Shown here piece after piece: positions 17,389-25,185 of a stretch of 64,000 bases of DNA. The stretch is from assembly GCA_963776845.1 (NCBI GenBank), contig CAVZOJ010000002.1, forward strand, positions 124,001 to 188,000, written 5' to 3'. The first letter of the stretch is position 1, and each line of letters starts with the position of its first letter. The position numbers and the translations under genes are program-made. The notes beneath the pieces are model-generated. The model had not been told where the DNA came from, did not search any database, and worked only from the letters and a program-made list of their open reading frames with translations. The DNA is from Roseitranquillus sp963776845. Its GTDB lineage: Bacteria; Pseudomonadota; Alphaproteobacteria; Rhodobacterales; Rhodobacteraceae.

Positions 17389-17717
17389 TGCCCGACATCT
17401 ATTCCGAGGACGAGACCATTGCGGCTGTCCACCGCCTGACCCGCACCAGGCTCAGCGCCTTCGTCTCGGCAGAGGCCATTCGCCCCGTTCGCGGACCGGT
17501 CGGCGCCTGCTACACCCGCGTCGACATCGCCCGGCTGGAGCTGCTTTGCGACCTGACGGAGGGGTTCGAGCTCGAGGACGACGCGCTGGGTCTCGTCGTG
17601 GCGCTGGTCGACCAGCTGCACGCCGCGCGCGCCGATCTTGCCGCGTTGATGCGTGCGATTTCGCAGGAGCCGCCGGAGACCCGGCGTCGCCTCGCAGATG
17701 CGTTGACCAGGTCTTGA
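17388..17717 (+). CDS. cbpM: CbpM-like chaperone modulator
   Basis: This 109-residue protein starts in a TGATG overlap with the cbpA-like gene. The sequence RLTRTRLSAFVSAEAIRPV followed by a predicted HTH-like helix (YTRVDIARLELLCDLTEGF) is typical of the MerR-like CbpM fold. CbpM binds the J domain of CbpA and inhibits it. A 122-bp gap then separates it from ureD. Confidence 0.8.
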   Translation: MPDIYSEDETIAAVHRLTRTRLSAFVSAEAIRPVRGPVGACYTRVDIARLELLCDLTEGFELEDDALGLVVALVDQLHAARADLAALMRAISQEPPETRRRLADALTRS

Positions 17718-17839
17718 CTGCGGCTCCGTCTTTGCCTCGAATCTGAGCGTCAGTTGAGCATCTTTCGAGGAGGGTGCGAAGCGGGATTGCGGTGGTCTGG
17801 CACCCTTCCTAGCATCGGCCTGATCATCGAGGAGAAGCC

Positions 17840-18655
17840 GTGCTCGACCAGGGTGCGATCACAGTGCATCAGCGGGTCGTGGGCCGGGCCGAGGTATCGG
17901 TCCGACGCAAGCGCGAGGCGACGGTGCTGGACCGGTTGTTCCAGTCGGGGTCGGCCAAGGCAATGCTGCCGCGCGTTCACGATGCGACGCCAGAGGTCGT
18001 GTTCCTGAACACCGCCGGCGGCCTGACCGGCGGTGACGTCCTGGACTATCGGCTGGACGTCGGAGCGGGAGCCGCAGCGGTGGCGACGACCCAGACGGCC
18101 GAGCGTGTCTACGACTGCGCAGGAGGCGTCGCCCGCGTCGGAGCCGAGTTCCGCGTCGGGTCAGGCGGCCGGCTCGATTGGCTGCCGCAGGAGACCATCT
18201 TCTACGATGGCGCCGCGCTCCAGCGCCTGACTCGGGTCATCCTCACCAAGGATGCGGAGTGCCTCGCCCTCGAAGTATTGGCATTCGGACGGCAGGCGAT
18301 GGGGGAGCGCGTCCGGGCGCTCAACCTGGCCGACCGGCGGGAGATCTGGCGCGATGGGCGCCCGGTCGCCTTGGACCCGCTGCGGCTGTCGTCGGCTCAC
18401 CTCGTCGATCGCCCAGGGCTGCTGCGCGGTGCCAAGGCCATGGCGAGCCTGGCGTTCGTCGGCAGGGGGGCGGAGGACGCAGCGCGGGTGATCGCCGCAG
18501 TCGCGGTCGACGGCGTCGAGGCCGGCACGAGCGGTTGGGACGGTCGGCTGACGCTGCGGGCTTTCGCCGGCGATACGATGCCGCTTCGCCGCTATGTTGT
18601 CGCGGTGCTGGCGCAGCTGCGCCGCCGCCCGCCGCCGCGCGTATGGCAAGCATGA
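17840..18655 (+). CDS. ureD: Urease accessory protein UreD
   Basis: GTG 17840 is preceded by GAGGAG and gives 271 residues. Family motifs are clear: NTAGGLTGGDVLDYRLDVG, TTQTAERVYDC, and RLDWLPQETIFYDGAALQR. UreD is the scaffold that, with UreF and UreG, loads nickel into the urease apoenzyme. The gene begins the urease locus and is followed by ureA after 19 bp. Confidence 0.95.
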   Translation: MLDQGAITVHQRVVGRAEVSVRRKREATVLDRLFQSGSAKAMLPRVHDATPEVVFLNTAGGLTGGDVLDYRLDVGAGAAAVATTQTAERVYDCAGGVARVGAEFRVGSGGRLDWLPQETIFYDGAALQRLTRVILTKDAECLALEVLAFGRQAMGERVRALNLADRREIWRDGRPVALDPLRLSSAHLVDRPGLLRGAKAMASLAFVGRGAEDAARVIAAVAVDGVEAGTSGWDGRLTLRAFAGDTMPLRRYVVAVLAQLRRRPPPRVWQA

Positions 18656-18674
18656 TCCGAAGCAAGGAGGCACG

Positions 18675-18977
18675 ATGAATCTCAGCCCGCGCGAGAAGGA
18701 CAAGCTGCTCGTCAGCGTCGCCGCGATGGTGGCGCGCGGCCGGCTGGGCCGGGGCGTCAAGCTGAACCACCCCGAGGCGATCGCGCTAATTACCGACTTC
18801 GTCGTCGAGGGGGCGCGGGACGGCCGCAGCGTTGCCGACCTGATGGAAGCGGGTGCGCACGTCGTGGCGGCCGAGCAGTGCATGGAGGGCGTTCCGGAAA
18901 TGATTCCCGACGTCCAGGTCGAGGCGACATTTCCCGACGGCACGAAACTCGTGACCGTCCATCATCCGATCCGGTGA
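18675..18977 (+). CDS. ureA: Urease gamma subunit
   Basis: This 100-residue protein starts after AAGGAGG. It matches UreA along its full length: MNLSPREKDKLLVSVAAMVA at the start, KLNHPEAIALITDFVVEGAR, and the ending DGTKLVTVHHPIR. It is the small structural subunit that packs on UreC. The 122 bp after it hold no clear gene before the HD-domain gene. Confidence 0.97.
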   Translation: MNLSPREKDKLLVSVAAMVARGRLGRGVKLNHPEAIALITDFVVEGARDGRSVADLMEAGAHVVAAEQCMEGVPEMIPDVQVEATFPDGTKLVTVHHPIR

Positions 18978-19099
18978 TGCGACCACGGGGCGATACGGTC
19001 GGCTTTCCATGATGCGCGACGAATTCATGCAAAAGAAGGGCTTGCTCCTGCGCCACTCGCTGCTCACGGCCTTCTGTCCTTTCGGCGGGCTCTCCGGGA

Positions 19100-19675
19100 A
19101 TGTCTGACCCTGCCAGGAACGGCGCCAGCTCCGGCATTGCATCGCTCGTCCGGGCGTATGCTCTTGCAGCCCGCGCGCATGCCGACCAGGCACGCAAGGG
19201 CGATCTCGGCATCCCCTACGTCAATCATTGCTGCGAGGTCGCCGAGCTTCTGGCCTGCGCCGGTTCTCCGGAGGAGACCTTGATTGCGGCGGTTCTCCAC
19301 GACGTCGTCGAAGACAGCGAAACGACGATTGCCGAGATCGAAGCGGCGTTCGGGCCCATCGTGGCCGAGCGCGTCGCGGGGATGACGGACGACCCGGCGT
19401 GGGAAGCGCTGCCAAGGCGTGAGCGCAAGCTTCATCAGGCCCAGCACATGGAGCACGCGCATGTGGAGGTCAGACGCATCAAGATCGCCGACCAGACCTC
19501 GAACGTGCGCGATATTGCGCGGGAGCCCGAGGCGTGGGATGCCGAGGATGCGGTGGAGTACCTCGAGGGCGCGGAAATGGTCGTTGCCGCTTGCCGCGGC
19601 GCCGACGCGACGCTGGAGGCCGCTTTCGACACCGCGTTGGCAGAAGCGATGGCAAAGATCGGAGGCAAGAAATGA
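19100..19675 (+). CDS. HD-domain phosphohydrolase inside the urease locus
   Basis: The 191-residue protein has an HD fold of the SpoT/MESH1 type: AARAHADQARKG, YVNHCCEVAELL, then LIAAVLHDVVEDSETT with the metal-binding His-Asp pair, and IKIADQTSNVRDI near the end. These fit the His/Asp set of a metal-dependent ppGpp-hydrolase-like enzyme; the synthetase domain is absent. The substrate is not known. It lies between ureA and ureB, and its stop overlaps the ureB start by ATGA, so it is translated with urease. I infer a housekeeping or regulatory hydrolase, not an urease assembly factor. Confidence 0.8.
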   Translation: MSDPARNGASSGIASLVRAYALAARAHADQARKGDLGIPYVNHCCEVAELLACAGSPEETLIAAVLHDVVEDSETTIAEIEAAFGPIVAERVAGMTDDPAWEALPRRERKLHQAQHMEHAHVEVRRIKIADQTSNVRDIAREPEAWDAEDAVEYLEGAEMVVAACRGADATLEAAFDTALAEAMAKIGGKK

Positions 19676-19977
19676 TACCCGGTGAGATCGTCACGCCCGA
19701 CGCTGACATCGTCCTGAACGACGGCCTCAAGGCGATCACTCTCGTCGTCGCCAACACGGGAGACCGGCCGGTCCAGGTCGGCAGCCACTACCACTTCGCC
19801 GAGACGAACCCGGCCCTCGACTTCGACAGGGCCGCCGCGCGGGGATTCAGGTTGGACATCGCGGCCGGCACCGCGGTGCGGTTCGAACCCGGCCAGCGGC
19901 GGGAGGTGCGCCTCGTGCCCTATCGTGGCGACCGCAGAATATTTGGATTCAACAGCGACGTCATGGGGAACCTCTGA
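19672..19977 (+). CDS. ureB: Urease beta subunit
   Basis: This 101-residue protein begins MIPGEIVTPDADIVLNDG and contains VGSHYHFAETNPALDFDRAA and FEPGQRREVRLVPYRGDR, all standard for UreB. It is a structural subunit of the urease trimer. The start overlaps the HD gene stop (ATGA). The ureC gene is not next: two phasin-like genes follow first. Confidence 0.97.
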   Translation: MIPGEIVTPDADIVLNDGLKAITLVVANTGDRPVQVGSHYHFAETNPALDFDRAAARGFRLDIAAGTAVRFEPGQRREVRLVPYRGDRRIFGFNSDVMGNL

Positions 19978-20026
19978 AGGGGCTTTCTGCGTTGCAGCAT
20001 CGGCGCTATGCAGGCGCAGAGCAGCA

Positions 20027-20341
20027 ATGGAATCAGAAATGGCACGGCAAGCGTCTCCACTGGATATCTGGCGCGGCAGCGTCGAACTCACGAGCTTGAT
20101 GGTCGAGACGCAGATGGTCATGGCCTATCGCGTAATGGGCATGGCCGGGCTATGGGCCGTGGCCCCCGGCGAGAACAAGCGCATGGTCGCCGAAAAGGGC
20201 CCCGCCTTCGCCGCCGCAGCAATGGCCGCGTCTCGTGCCGCGATGGCGGGCCATCGGCCCGATCAGATCATGAATGCTTGGGTCCGGCCGCTGCGCCGCA
20301 AGACCCGCTCCAATGCGCGCCGCCTCGGGCGGCTCGGCTGA
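20027..20341 (+). CDS. Small helical protein, phasin-like (antifreeze-named family)
   Basis: From ATG 20027 the product has 104 residues; ATG 20039 would give 100. It is a short helical protein: DIWRGSVELTSLMVETQMVM, MAGLWAVAPGENKRMVAEKG, and a basic tail KTRSNARRLGRLG. Similar proteins in Roseobacter genomes carry the name antifreeze protein, which I consider a misnomer from Ala/Met-rich helices. The next gene looks like a phasin, so a polyhydroxyalkanoate granule role is possible. It lies between ureB and ureC. Confidence 0.6.
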   Translation: MESEMARQASPLDIWRGSVELTSLMVETQMVMAYRVMGMAGLWAVAPGENKRMVAEKGPAFAAAAMAASRAAMAGHRPDQIMNAWVRPLRRKTRSNARRLGRLG

Positions 20342-20397
20342 CATCCGTATAGGGCCAGCCTTTCAAAACTGCCCCGGAACATGAAAAGGACGAAACC

Positions 20398-21042
20398 ATG
20401 ACCGCGATCGATATTCAGATGCAGATGTGGCGATCCAATCTGGAACTCTGGCAGCGCCTGTTCGAGAACCAGATGTCGCTGGCGAAGAGCATGATGGACA
20501 TCTCCAACGCCTGGACATGGCAAGCGATCGACGCCGCCGGTACCGCGACCGAGGCCGAGAAGGCCGCGGCAGATGACGATGCGGGGACGGTCTCGACCTT
20601 CGCGAGAGAGTCCGCGACGGATGCAAAGAAGGCCGTCCGCCGCACGTCCGCCGCTTCCCGCAAGCAGGTGGAGGCGGTCGAGGACGTCACCGACGCCACC
20701 GAAGACGCCGCCGAGAAGATGACGGACAGCACCGTGACCAAAGCTGCGGAGGCGACGGACGCCGCGGCCGAGACTGCGAAGGAGTCGGCCGAAGCGACGT
20801 CCGAAGCAACGAAAGACGCGGCCACGGCGACCACCGAGGCGGCGAAGGACACTGGTGCGGCGTCGACCAAGGCGGCGAAGGACACAGCCGAGGCCACGGC
20901 AGAGGGAACCAAGCCGGCGCCGCGTGGCAAGACGGCGGCAGCGCGTCGGTCGACGTCAAAGACGACAACTTCCCGTGGCTCGACCCGCGCGACCACCACG
21001 AAGTCCGGCACCTCCGGCCGGTCGCGCCGCAAGCCATCCTGA
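20398..21042 (+). CDS. Phasin-like protein with Lys/Ala/Thr-rich tail
   Basis: The first 50 residues (QMQMWRSNLELWQRLFENQM) form an amphipathic helix like those of phasin-type proteins. Residues about 60-165 are a long Ala/Thr/Glu/Lys helix with a loose 11-residue period (for example EATSEATKDAA, TEAAKDTGAAS). The last 45 residues are Arg/Lys/Ser/Thr-rich (RSTSKTTTSRGSTRATTTKS), like histone H1 or PhaF tails that bind DNA. I infer a granule- or nucleoid-associated protein. It is 214 residues long and is followed by a strong hairpin. Confidence 0.65.
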   Translation: MTAIDIQMQMWRSNLELWQRLFENQMSLAKSMMDISNAWTWQAIDAAGTATEAEKAAADDDAGTVSTFARESATDAKKAVRRTSAASRKQVEAVEDVTDATEDAAEKMTDSTVTKAAEATDAAAETAKESAEATSEATKDAATATTEAAKDTGAASTKAAKDTAEATAEGTKPAPRGKTAAARRSTSKTTTSRGSTRATTTKSGTSGRSRRKPS

Positions 21043-21067
21043 TCCTTCCTGCTCCCCGAGCTTGATG

Positions 21068-21091
21068 CGGGCGGCCCATCGTGGCCGCCCG
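21068..21091 (+). terminator. Hairpin after phasin-like gene
   Basis: CGGGCGGCC-CATCGT-GGCCGCCCG is a perfect 9-bp GC-rich stem with a 6-base loop, followed by TTCCTTT. It lies 26 bp after the phasin-like stop and 157 bp before ureC. It looks like a rho-independent terminator with a weak T tract, so ureC probably has its own promoter in 21092-21248. Confidence 0.6.
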
Positions 21092-21248
21092 TTCCTTTGC
21101 AGGGCGCGTAGGCTGCGCATTTGCTGGGCGATCCGGCGCTTCTCGAGACCGACCGGGTGCGCGGATGCTTGCGCACCTTCGGCCGTGCCGCCTACCGTCG
21201 AGCGAAATGTGCCGGTGCGCCCGGCAGCTCGCTCGAGGAGCCAGTGCC

Positions 21249-22940
21249 ATGCCCGCCACGATCAGCCGTGCCGCCTATGCCGACATGTATGGCCCGACGA
21301 CTGGGGACCGGGTGCGGCTCGCCGATACCGAGCTCTGGATCGAGGTCGAACGTGACCTGACGACCTACGGCGAGGAGGTGAAGTTTGGCGGCGGCAAGGT
21401 CATCCGCGACGGCATGGGTCAGTCGCAGGCGACGCGAGCGGAGGGTGCGGTCGACACCGTCATCACCAACGCTCTGATCGTCGACGCAACCGGCATCTAC
21501 AAGGCGGACGTCGGGTTGCGGGACGGCCGCATCCACAAGATCGGCAAGGCGGGGAATCCTGATACCCAGCCCGGCGTCGACATCGTGATCGGCCCGGGGA
21601 CGGAGGCTATCGCGGCCGAGGGCAAGATCCTGACGGCCGGCGCCTTCGACGCGCATATCCACTTCATCTGTCCCCAGCAGATTGAGGATGCGCTGCATTC
21701 GGGCGTTACCACCATGCTCGGCGGCGGTACGGGGCCGGCACACGGCACGCTGGCCACGACCTGCACGCCGGGCCCTTGGCACATCGCGCGGATGATCCAG
21801 GCGACGGAAAGCGTGCCCATGAACCTGGGCTTCTCGGGCAAGGGCAACGCCTCGCGCCCGGACGCGCTGCACGAGATGGTGCGCGCCGGCGCCTGCGCCC
21901 TGAAGCTGCACGAGGACTGGGGCACGACCCCCGCCGCCATCGACTGCTGCCTCACCGTCGCCGACGAGATGGACGTCCAGGTGATGATCCACACCGACAC
22001 GCTGAACGAGAGCGGTTTCGTAGAGAACACCATCGCCGCGATGAAGGGGCGCACCATCCACGCCTTCCACACCGAGGGGGCAGGTGGCGGCCACGCGCCC
22101 GACATCATCAAGGTCTGCGGTCTGCCACACGTCATCCCGTCGAGCACCAACCCGACGCGGCCCTACACGGTGAACACTATCGAGGAGCATCTCGACATGC
22201 TGATGGTCTGCCATCACCTGTCGAAGTCGATCCCCGAGGACGTTTCGTTCGCCGAGAGCCGCATCCGTCGCGAGACGATCGCGGCCGAGGACATCCTGCA
22301 CGACCTCGGCGCCTTCTCGATCATCGCGTCCGACAGCCAGGCCATGGGGCGCGTCGGCGAGGTGCTGATCCGCACCTGGCAGACTGCGGACAAGATGAAG
22401 CGCCAGCGCGGGCGATTGCCGGGCGAGCAGGGCGACAACGACAATCTTCGCGTCCGCCGCTACATCGCCAAGTATACGATCAACCCGGCCATCGCTCAGG
22501 GGATGTCGACGGAGATCGGCAGTATCGAAGAGGGCAAGCGCGCCGACCTTTGCCTCTGGAAGCCCGCGTTTTTCGGCGTTAAGCCCGAGATGGTTCTCAT
22601 CGGCGGCTCCATCGCTTGCGCGCAGATGGGCGACCCGAACGCCTCGATCCCGACGCCGCAGCCGGTCTACTCGCGGCCGATGTTCGGCGCGATGGGGCGG
22701 GCGGTGACGGAGAGCTGCGTGACGTTCGTCAGCCGCGACTTCACCGGTCTGGACCTTTCCCGTGCCTGCGTGCCGGTCTCGAACACCCGTGGCATCGGCA
22801 AGGCCGACATGGTGCTGAACGACGCGACCCCGGAGATCGATGTGAATCCCGAGACCTACGAGGTCCGCGCCGACGGTGAGTTGCTGACCTGCCCGCCGGC
22901 CGAGGTGCTGCCGATGGCGCAGCGTTACTTCCTGTTCTGA
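21249..22940 (+). CDS. ureC: Urease alpha (catalytic) subunit
   Basis: The chosen ATG (MPATISRAAYADMYGPTTGD) gives 563 residues, the normal size. The nickel centre is intact: the HIH pair in FDAHIHFI, the carbamylated Lys219 (CALKLHEDWG), HTDTLNESG, and the flap with Cys321-His322-His323 (MVCHHLSKS). The protein ends MAQRYFLF. It hydrolyses urea to ammonia and carbamate. An upstream in-frame extension to 21081 overlaps the hairpin and is not coding. A GAG-GAG run just upstream may act as ribosome site. Confidence 0.97.
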   Translation: MPATISRAAYADMYGPTTGDRVRLADTELWIEVERDLTTYGEEVKFGGGKVIRDGMGQSQATRAEGAVDTVITNALIVDATGIYKADVGLRDGRIHKIGKAGNPDTQPGVDIVIGPGTEAIAAEGKILTAGAFDAHIHFICPQQIEDALHSGVTTMLGGGTGPAHGTLATTCTPGPWHIARMIQATESVPMNLGFSGKGNASRPDALHEMVRAGACALKLHEDWGTTPAAIDCCLTVADEMDVQVMIHTDTLNESGFVENTIAAMKGRTIHAFHTEGAGGGHAPDIIKVCGLPHVIPSSTNPTRPYTVNTIEEHLDMLMVCHHLSKSIPEDVSFAESRIRRETIAAEDILHDLGAFSIIASDSQAMGRVGEVLIRTWQTADKMKRQRGRLPGEQGDNDNLRVRRYIAKYTINPAIAQGMSTEIGSIEEGKRADLCLWKPAFFGVKPEMVLIGGSIACAQMGDPNASIPTPQPVYSRPMFGAMGRAVTESCVTFVSRDFTGLDLSRACVPVSNTRGIGKADMVLNDATPEIDVNPETYEVRADGELLTCPPAEVLPMAQRYFLF

Positions 22941-23073
22941 GGGTGGCCGGCCGGCGGAACGTCGTGCGCTTCCCGCTGACTGCAAGGCGGCTATTCCGAT
23001 ACCCCACTGGCCGCGGACCAGGAACGAGCCCAGCTACACCGCAGGGAGGAAGCCAAACCGCAAGGAGGTTTCC

Positions 23074-23301
23074 ATGCAGACGACCGCACGACATTCGGAC
23101 ACGAACGACCGCCAACTCGCCGCCGAGTTCGACAGGTTCTTCGCCCGGCTTGGCCAGGGGATCAACGCGTATCTCGAGCGGCTCTCTCGTGTCGAAGAGG
23201 TCAACCGGCTCAACGCCATGAGCGACGCGCAATTGCGCAAGATCGGACTCCGGCGCGAGGATATCGTTCGTCACGTCTTCCGCGACAAGTTCCACGCCTG
23301 A
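23074..23301 (+). CDS. DUF1127 small protein
   Basis: This 75-residue protein has the DUF1127 ending: RLNAMSDAQLRKIGLRREDI followed by a short basic tail. A ribosome site (AAGGAGG) precedes the ATG. DUF1127 proteins are small, Arg-rich and often linked to phosphate, RNA or stress control in alphaproteobacteria; this one has no known partner. It follows ureC by 133 bp. Confidence 0.8.
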   Translation: MQTTARHSDTNDRQLAAEFDRFFARLGQGINAYLERLSRVEEVNRLNAMSDAQLRKIGLRREDIVRHVFRDKFHA

Positions 23302-23305
23302 CGCG

Positions 23306-23348
23306 GGCCGCCGTCGCGCCGGCCGAACAGGCACGCGCGCCGGCGGCC
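23306..23348 (+). terminator. Long GC hairpin after DUF1127
   Basis: GGCCGCCG (23306-23313) pairs with CGGCGGCC (23341-23348). Inner bases CGCGC and GCGCG extend the stem past one mismatch. It starts five bases after the DUF1127 stop. It is probably a terminator or 3' stabiliser, although no clear T run follows. Confidence 0.45.
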
Positions 23349-23420
23349 GCTTCAACCAGTCGATCCGCGCATTGCGCTGGTTCTCTGGTATGGTCATGCA
23401 GTCGCGGCTAGGCTCGGCGC

Positions 23421-23711
23421 ATGATGAGAGTTTTGACACTCGTGCTGCTGACCGCCGCGTGCAGCACCGCTCCACCGCCCCCGTCCCCGGCCACGATCGC
23501 GCGGGCCGGCGATGTCGCCGGATGCACCCGGATCGGCACGATGACGGGCGTACCGGGCGTCTACGGCATCTTCGCGGCTCAGGGCATCGCCGATGCGCGC
23601 CGCGTCGTTCTCGATGGTGCGGTGGAAATGGGCGCGAACACCGTCGTCTTCGACCCCGTGGAGCCTGGGACGACGGTGACGCGTGTGACTGCCGCCACCT
23701 ACCGATGCTGA
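23421..23711 (+). CDS. Small lipoprotein (DUF4156-like)
   Basis: The 96-residue precursor has a lipoprotein signal with lipobox LTAAC (Cys14). A proline-rich spacer follows, then a compact domain with GDVAGCTRIGTM and AVEMGANTVVFDPV. The pattern of an alpha/beta domain with GAN resembles DUF4156-type envelope lipoproteins. It is likely anchored in the outer or inner membrane. It converges on gfa, with only four bases between the stops. Confidence 0.6.
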   Translation: MMRVLTLVLLTAACSTAPPPPSPATIARAGDVAGCTRIGTMTGVPGVYGIFAAQGIADARRVVLDGAVEMGANTVVFDPVEPGTTVTRVTAATYRC

Positions 23712-23715
23712 TGCG

Positions 23716-24345
23716 TCAGAAAACGCCCTTCTGCTTTGCCGTGTGGGTGGCGATGACGTCCATCAGCGCGGGCGACAGCGCATCGTAGGGCGGCAGGCCG
23801 AGTTCGGTCAGCCGCGCGCGGATCGCCGGCATCTGGTCGGGCGGCGTTCCCGACTCGATGATGGACGAGACGAAGGCAGCAAACTCGGGCGGCGACCATC
23901 CCTCCTCGCTCGAAAGCTCGGTGTGCACGAAGTCGAGGCCGTGGAACGGATGCCCGGTATTCTCGATCCGGCCGAACATGTGGACGCCGCATTCCTTGCA
24001 GGCATGCCGCTGGATCGCGGCGTCCTGGTCCACGATCTCCAGCTTTTCCCCGTGCTCGAGAACGTCGACGCGGTCGCGGCCGACAACCGCGATCTGCGAG
24101 AACACGGCACCGTGGGGCTTCCAGCACTTGGTGCAGCCGCAGACGTGGTTGTGCGCCGTCTGCGCCGACACCCTGACCTTCACCGGGTTGGTCTTGCAAT
24201 GGCAGGTCAGGATTCCGCCGGAGAAGTTGGCGCTCGCGGACGGAAAGCCGTTGTCGACGGCGGGGTGGATCTTGACGGTCGAGTGCGGGGGAGCGCCGCC
24301 GCTCTCCTCCTTGCCGCCCCCGAAAAGTCCTGAAAGTATCGACAT
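23716..24345 (-). CDS. gfa: S-(hydroxymethyl)glutathione synthase (Gfa)
   Basis: The 209-residue protein has the zinc ligands of the GFA family: LTCHC, the pair VCGCTKCW, and ACKECG. It speeds the addition of formaldehyde to glutathione, feeding the glutathione-dependent oxidation to formate. The length is normal for the family. A good ribosome site (GGGAGA) lies before ATG 24345. Being in the same window as a formate dehydrogenase supports a formaldehyde-to-CO2 route, although the other steps (FlhA, FghA) are not here. The gene runs against the urease genes. Confidence 0.9.
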   Translation of the reverse strand: MSILSGLFGGGKEESGGAPPHSTVKIHPAVDNGFPSASANFSGGILTCHCKTNPVKVRVSAQTAHNHVCGCTKCWKPHGAVFSQIAVVGRDRVDVLEHGEKLEIVDQDAAIQRHACKECGVHMFGRIENTGHPFHGLDFVHTELSSEEGWSPPEFAAFVSSIIESGTPPDQMPAIRARLTELGLPPYDALSPALMDVIATHTAKQKGVF

Positions 24346-24378
24346 ATCTCCCTCTCCCTGAGCTATTTCTTTGCGGCA

Positions 24379-24432
24379 GAATGACGCGACTCGACCCTTG
24401 CGGCAAGGAGCCTTGCGTCGCGTCGGTCATTC
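24379..24432. promoter_or_regulatory. Nested inverted repeats between gfa and ureE
   Basis: GAATGAC (24379-24385) pairs with GTCATTC (24426-24432), and the next bases GCGAC pair with GTCGC at 24417-24421, leaving a 4-base bulge. In the centre lies a separate palindrome, CCTTGC-G-GCAAGG (24396-24408). The structure sits between two divergent starts (24345 and 24464), so it is more likely an operator or leader structure than a terminator. Confidence 0.4.
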
Positions 24433-24463
24433 GGTAGTCATGCGACGCAGCAGAGAGGGCGGA

Positions 24464-24913
24464 ATGACGGCTTTCAGGACGGAGAAGGTGATGCGCAGGG
24501 GCGGCTGGAGCGGTCCGCCCGACGATCGCGTCTCGCTCGACTACGAAGGAAGGTTCCTGCGCCGCAAGCGCCTGCGGGCTGAAGGCGGCACCGACTTCCT
24601 GATCGACCTCTCCGAGGTCACGAGCCTTGATGACGGGGACGCGTTCGCCCTCGACGACGGGCGTCTGGTGGAGGTCGCGGCGGCCGACGAGCCCTTGCTC
24701 GAGGTTCGGGGCGACCTGCCACGGCTCGCTTGGCACATCGGCAATCGTCACACGCCATGCGAGATCCGTGCCGACTGGCTGATCATCCGTCGGGACCACG
24801 TGTTGGCGGACATGCTCCGCCGTCTGGGCGCCGATCTGGCGGAGACGGACGGGCCGTTTCGGCCCGAGGGCGGCGCCTACGGGCTTGGACGGACGCACGG
24901 GCACGCGCACTGA
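24464..24913 (+). CDS. ureE: Urease accessory protein UreE
   Basis: The 149-residue product has the UreE layout: RVSLDYEGRFLRRKRLRAEG at the N-terminus, then DGDAFALDDGRLVEVAAADE, GNRHTPCEI, and RRDHVLADMLRRLGA. The tail is a short His cluster (THGHAH). UreE is the nickel metallochaperone. A site AGAGAGGGCGGA precedes the ATG. It is coupled to the YrhK gene by TGATG. Confidence 0.93.
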   Translation: MTAFRTEKVMRRGGWSGPPDDRVSLDYEGRFLRRKRLRAEGGTDFLIDLSEVTSLDDGDAFALDDGRLVEVAAADEPLLEVRGDLPRLAWHIGNRHTPCEIRADWLIIRRDHVLADMLRRLGADLAETDGPFRPEGGAYGLGRTHGHAH

Positions 24914-25185
24914 TGGATCTGTTCGCGCCGGAGAACCGCGACAAGACCGCCCGCCATCGCCGGATCTGGGCGCTCTACGAGATCGCCTACACGGCCGTGG
25001 ACTTCAGCGCAGCGGCCTGTTTCGTCGTCGGATCGGTCCTCTTCTTCCGCGAGAGCCTGCAGACGGCGGGGACCTGGCTGTTCCTGATCGGCTCGATCCT
25101 CTTTGCGGCGAAGCCCACGATCCGGCTCCTGCGCGAGATCAAGCTGGCGGCGATCGGCGACTACGAGGACCTCGAGCAGCGCTGA
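24913..25185 (+). CDS. YrhK-family membrane protein
   Basis: The 90-residue protein has two predicted membrane helices (about 21-46 and 52-74): YTAVDFSAAACFVVGSVLFF and TWLFLIGSILFAAKPTIRLL. This is the YrhK fold, whose function is unknown. Both ends overlap neighbours by TGATG, so it is co-translated with ureE and ureF. A role in nickel or urea handling is possible but unproven. Confidence 0.75.
   Translation: MDLFAPENRDKTARHRRIWALYEIAYTAVDFSAAACFVVGSVLFFRESLQTAGTWLFLIGSILFAAKPTIRLLREIKLAAIGDYEDLEQR

Noticed and set aside
17798..17813. Sigma-54-like promoter (TGGCAC...GC) before ureD
   Set aside because: The GG and GC doublets are 13 bases apart instead of 12, and the -12 region lacks the usual TTGC. 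Sigma-54 is strict about spacing.
19009..19107. A 32-residue ORF before the HD-domain gene
   Set aside because: It has no ribosome site and overlaps the HD start by eight bases in another frame. A leader peptide cannot be excluded, but support is weak.
19881..19905. tRNA-like GGTTCGAACC stretch
   Set aside because: It is inside ureB and no cloverleaf can be built around it. No tRNA was found in the window.
20027..20341. True antifreeze protein
   Set aside because: The similarity comes from Ala/Met-rich helices only. There is no ice-binding repeat, and the context suggests a phasin-like role.
21081..21248. N-terminal extension of ureC
   Set aside because: The frame is open, but it overlaps the terminator hairpin and has no similarity to UreC, which begins at the MPATISRAAY start.
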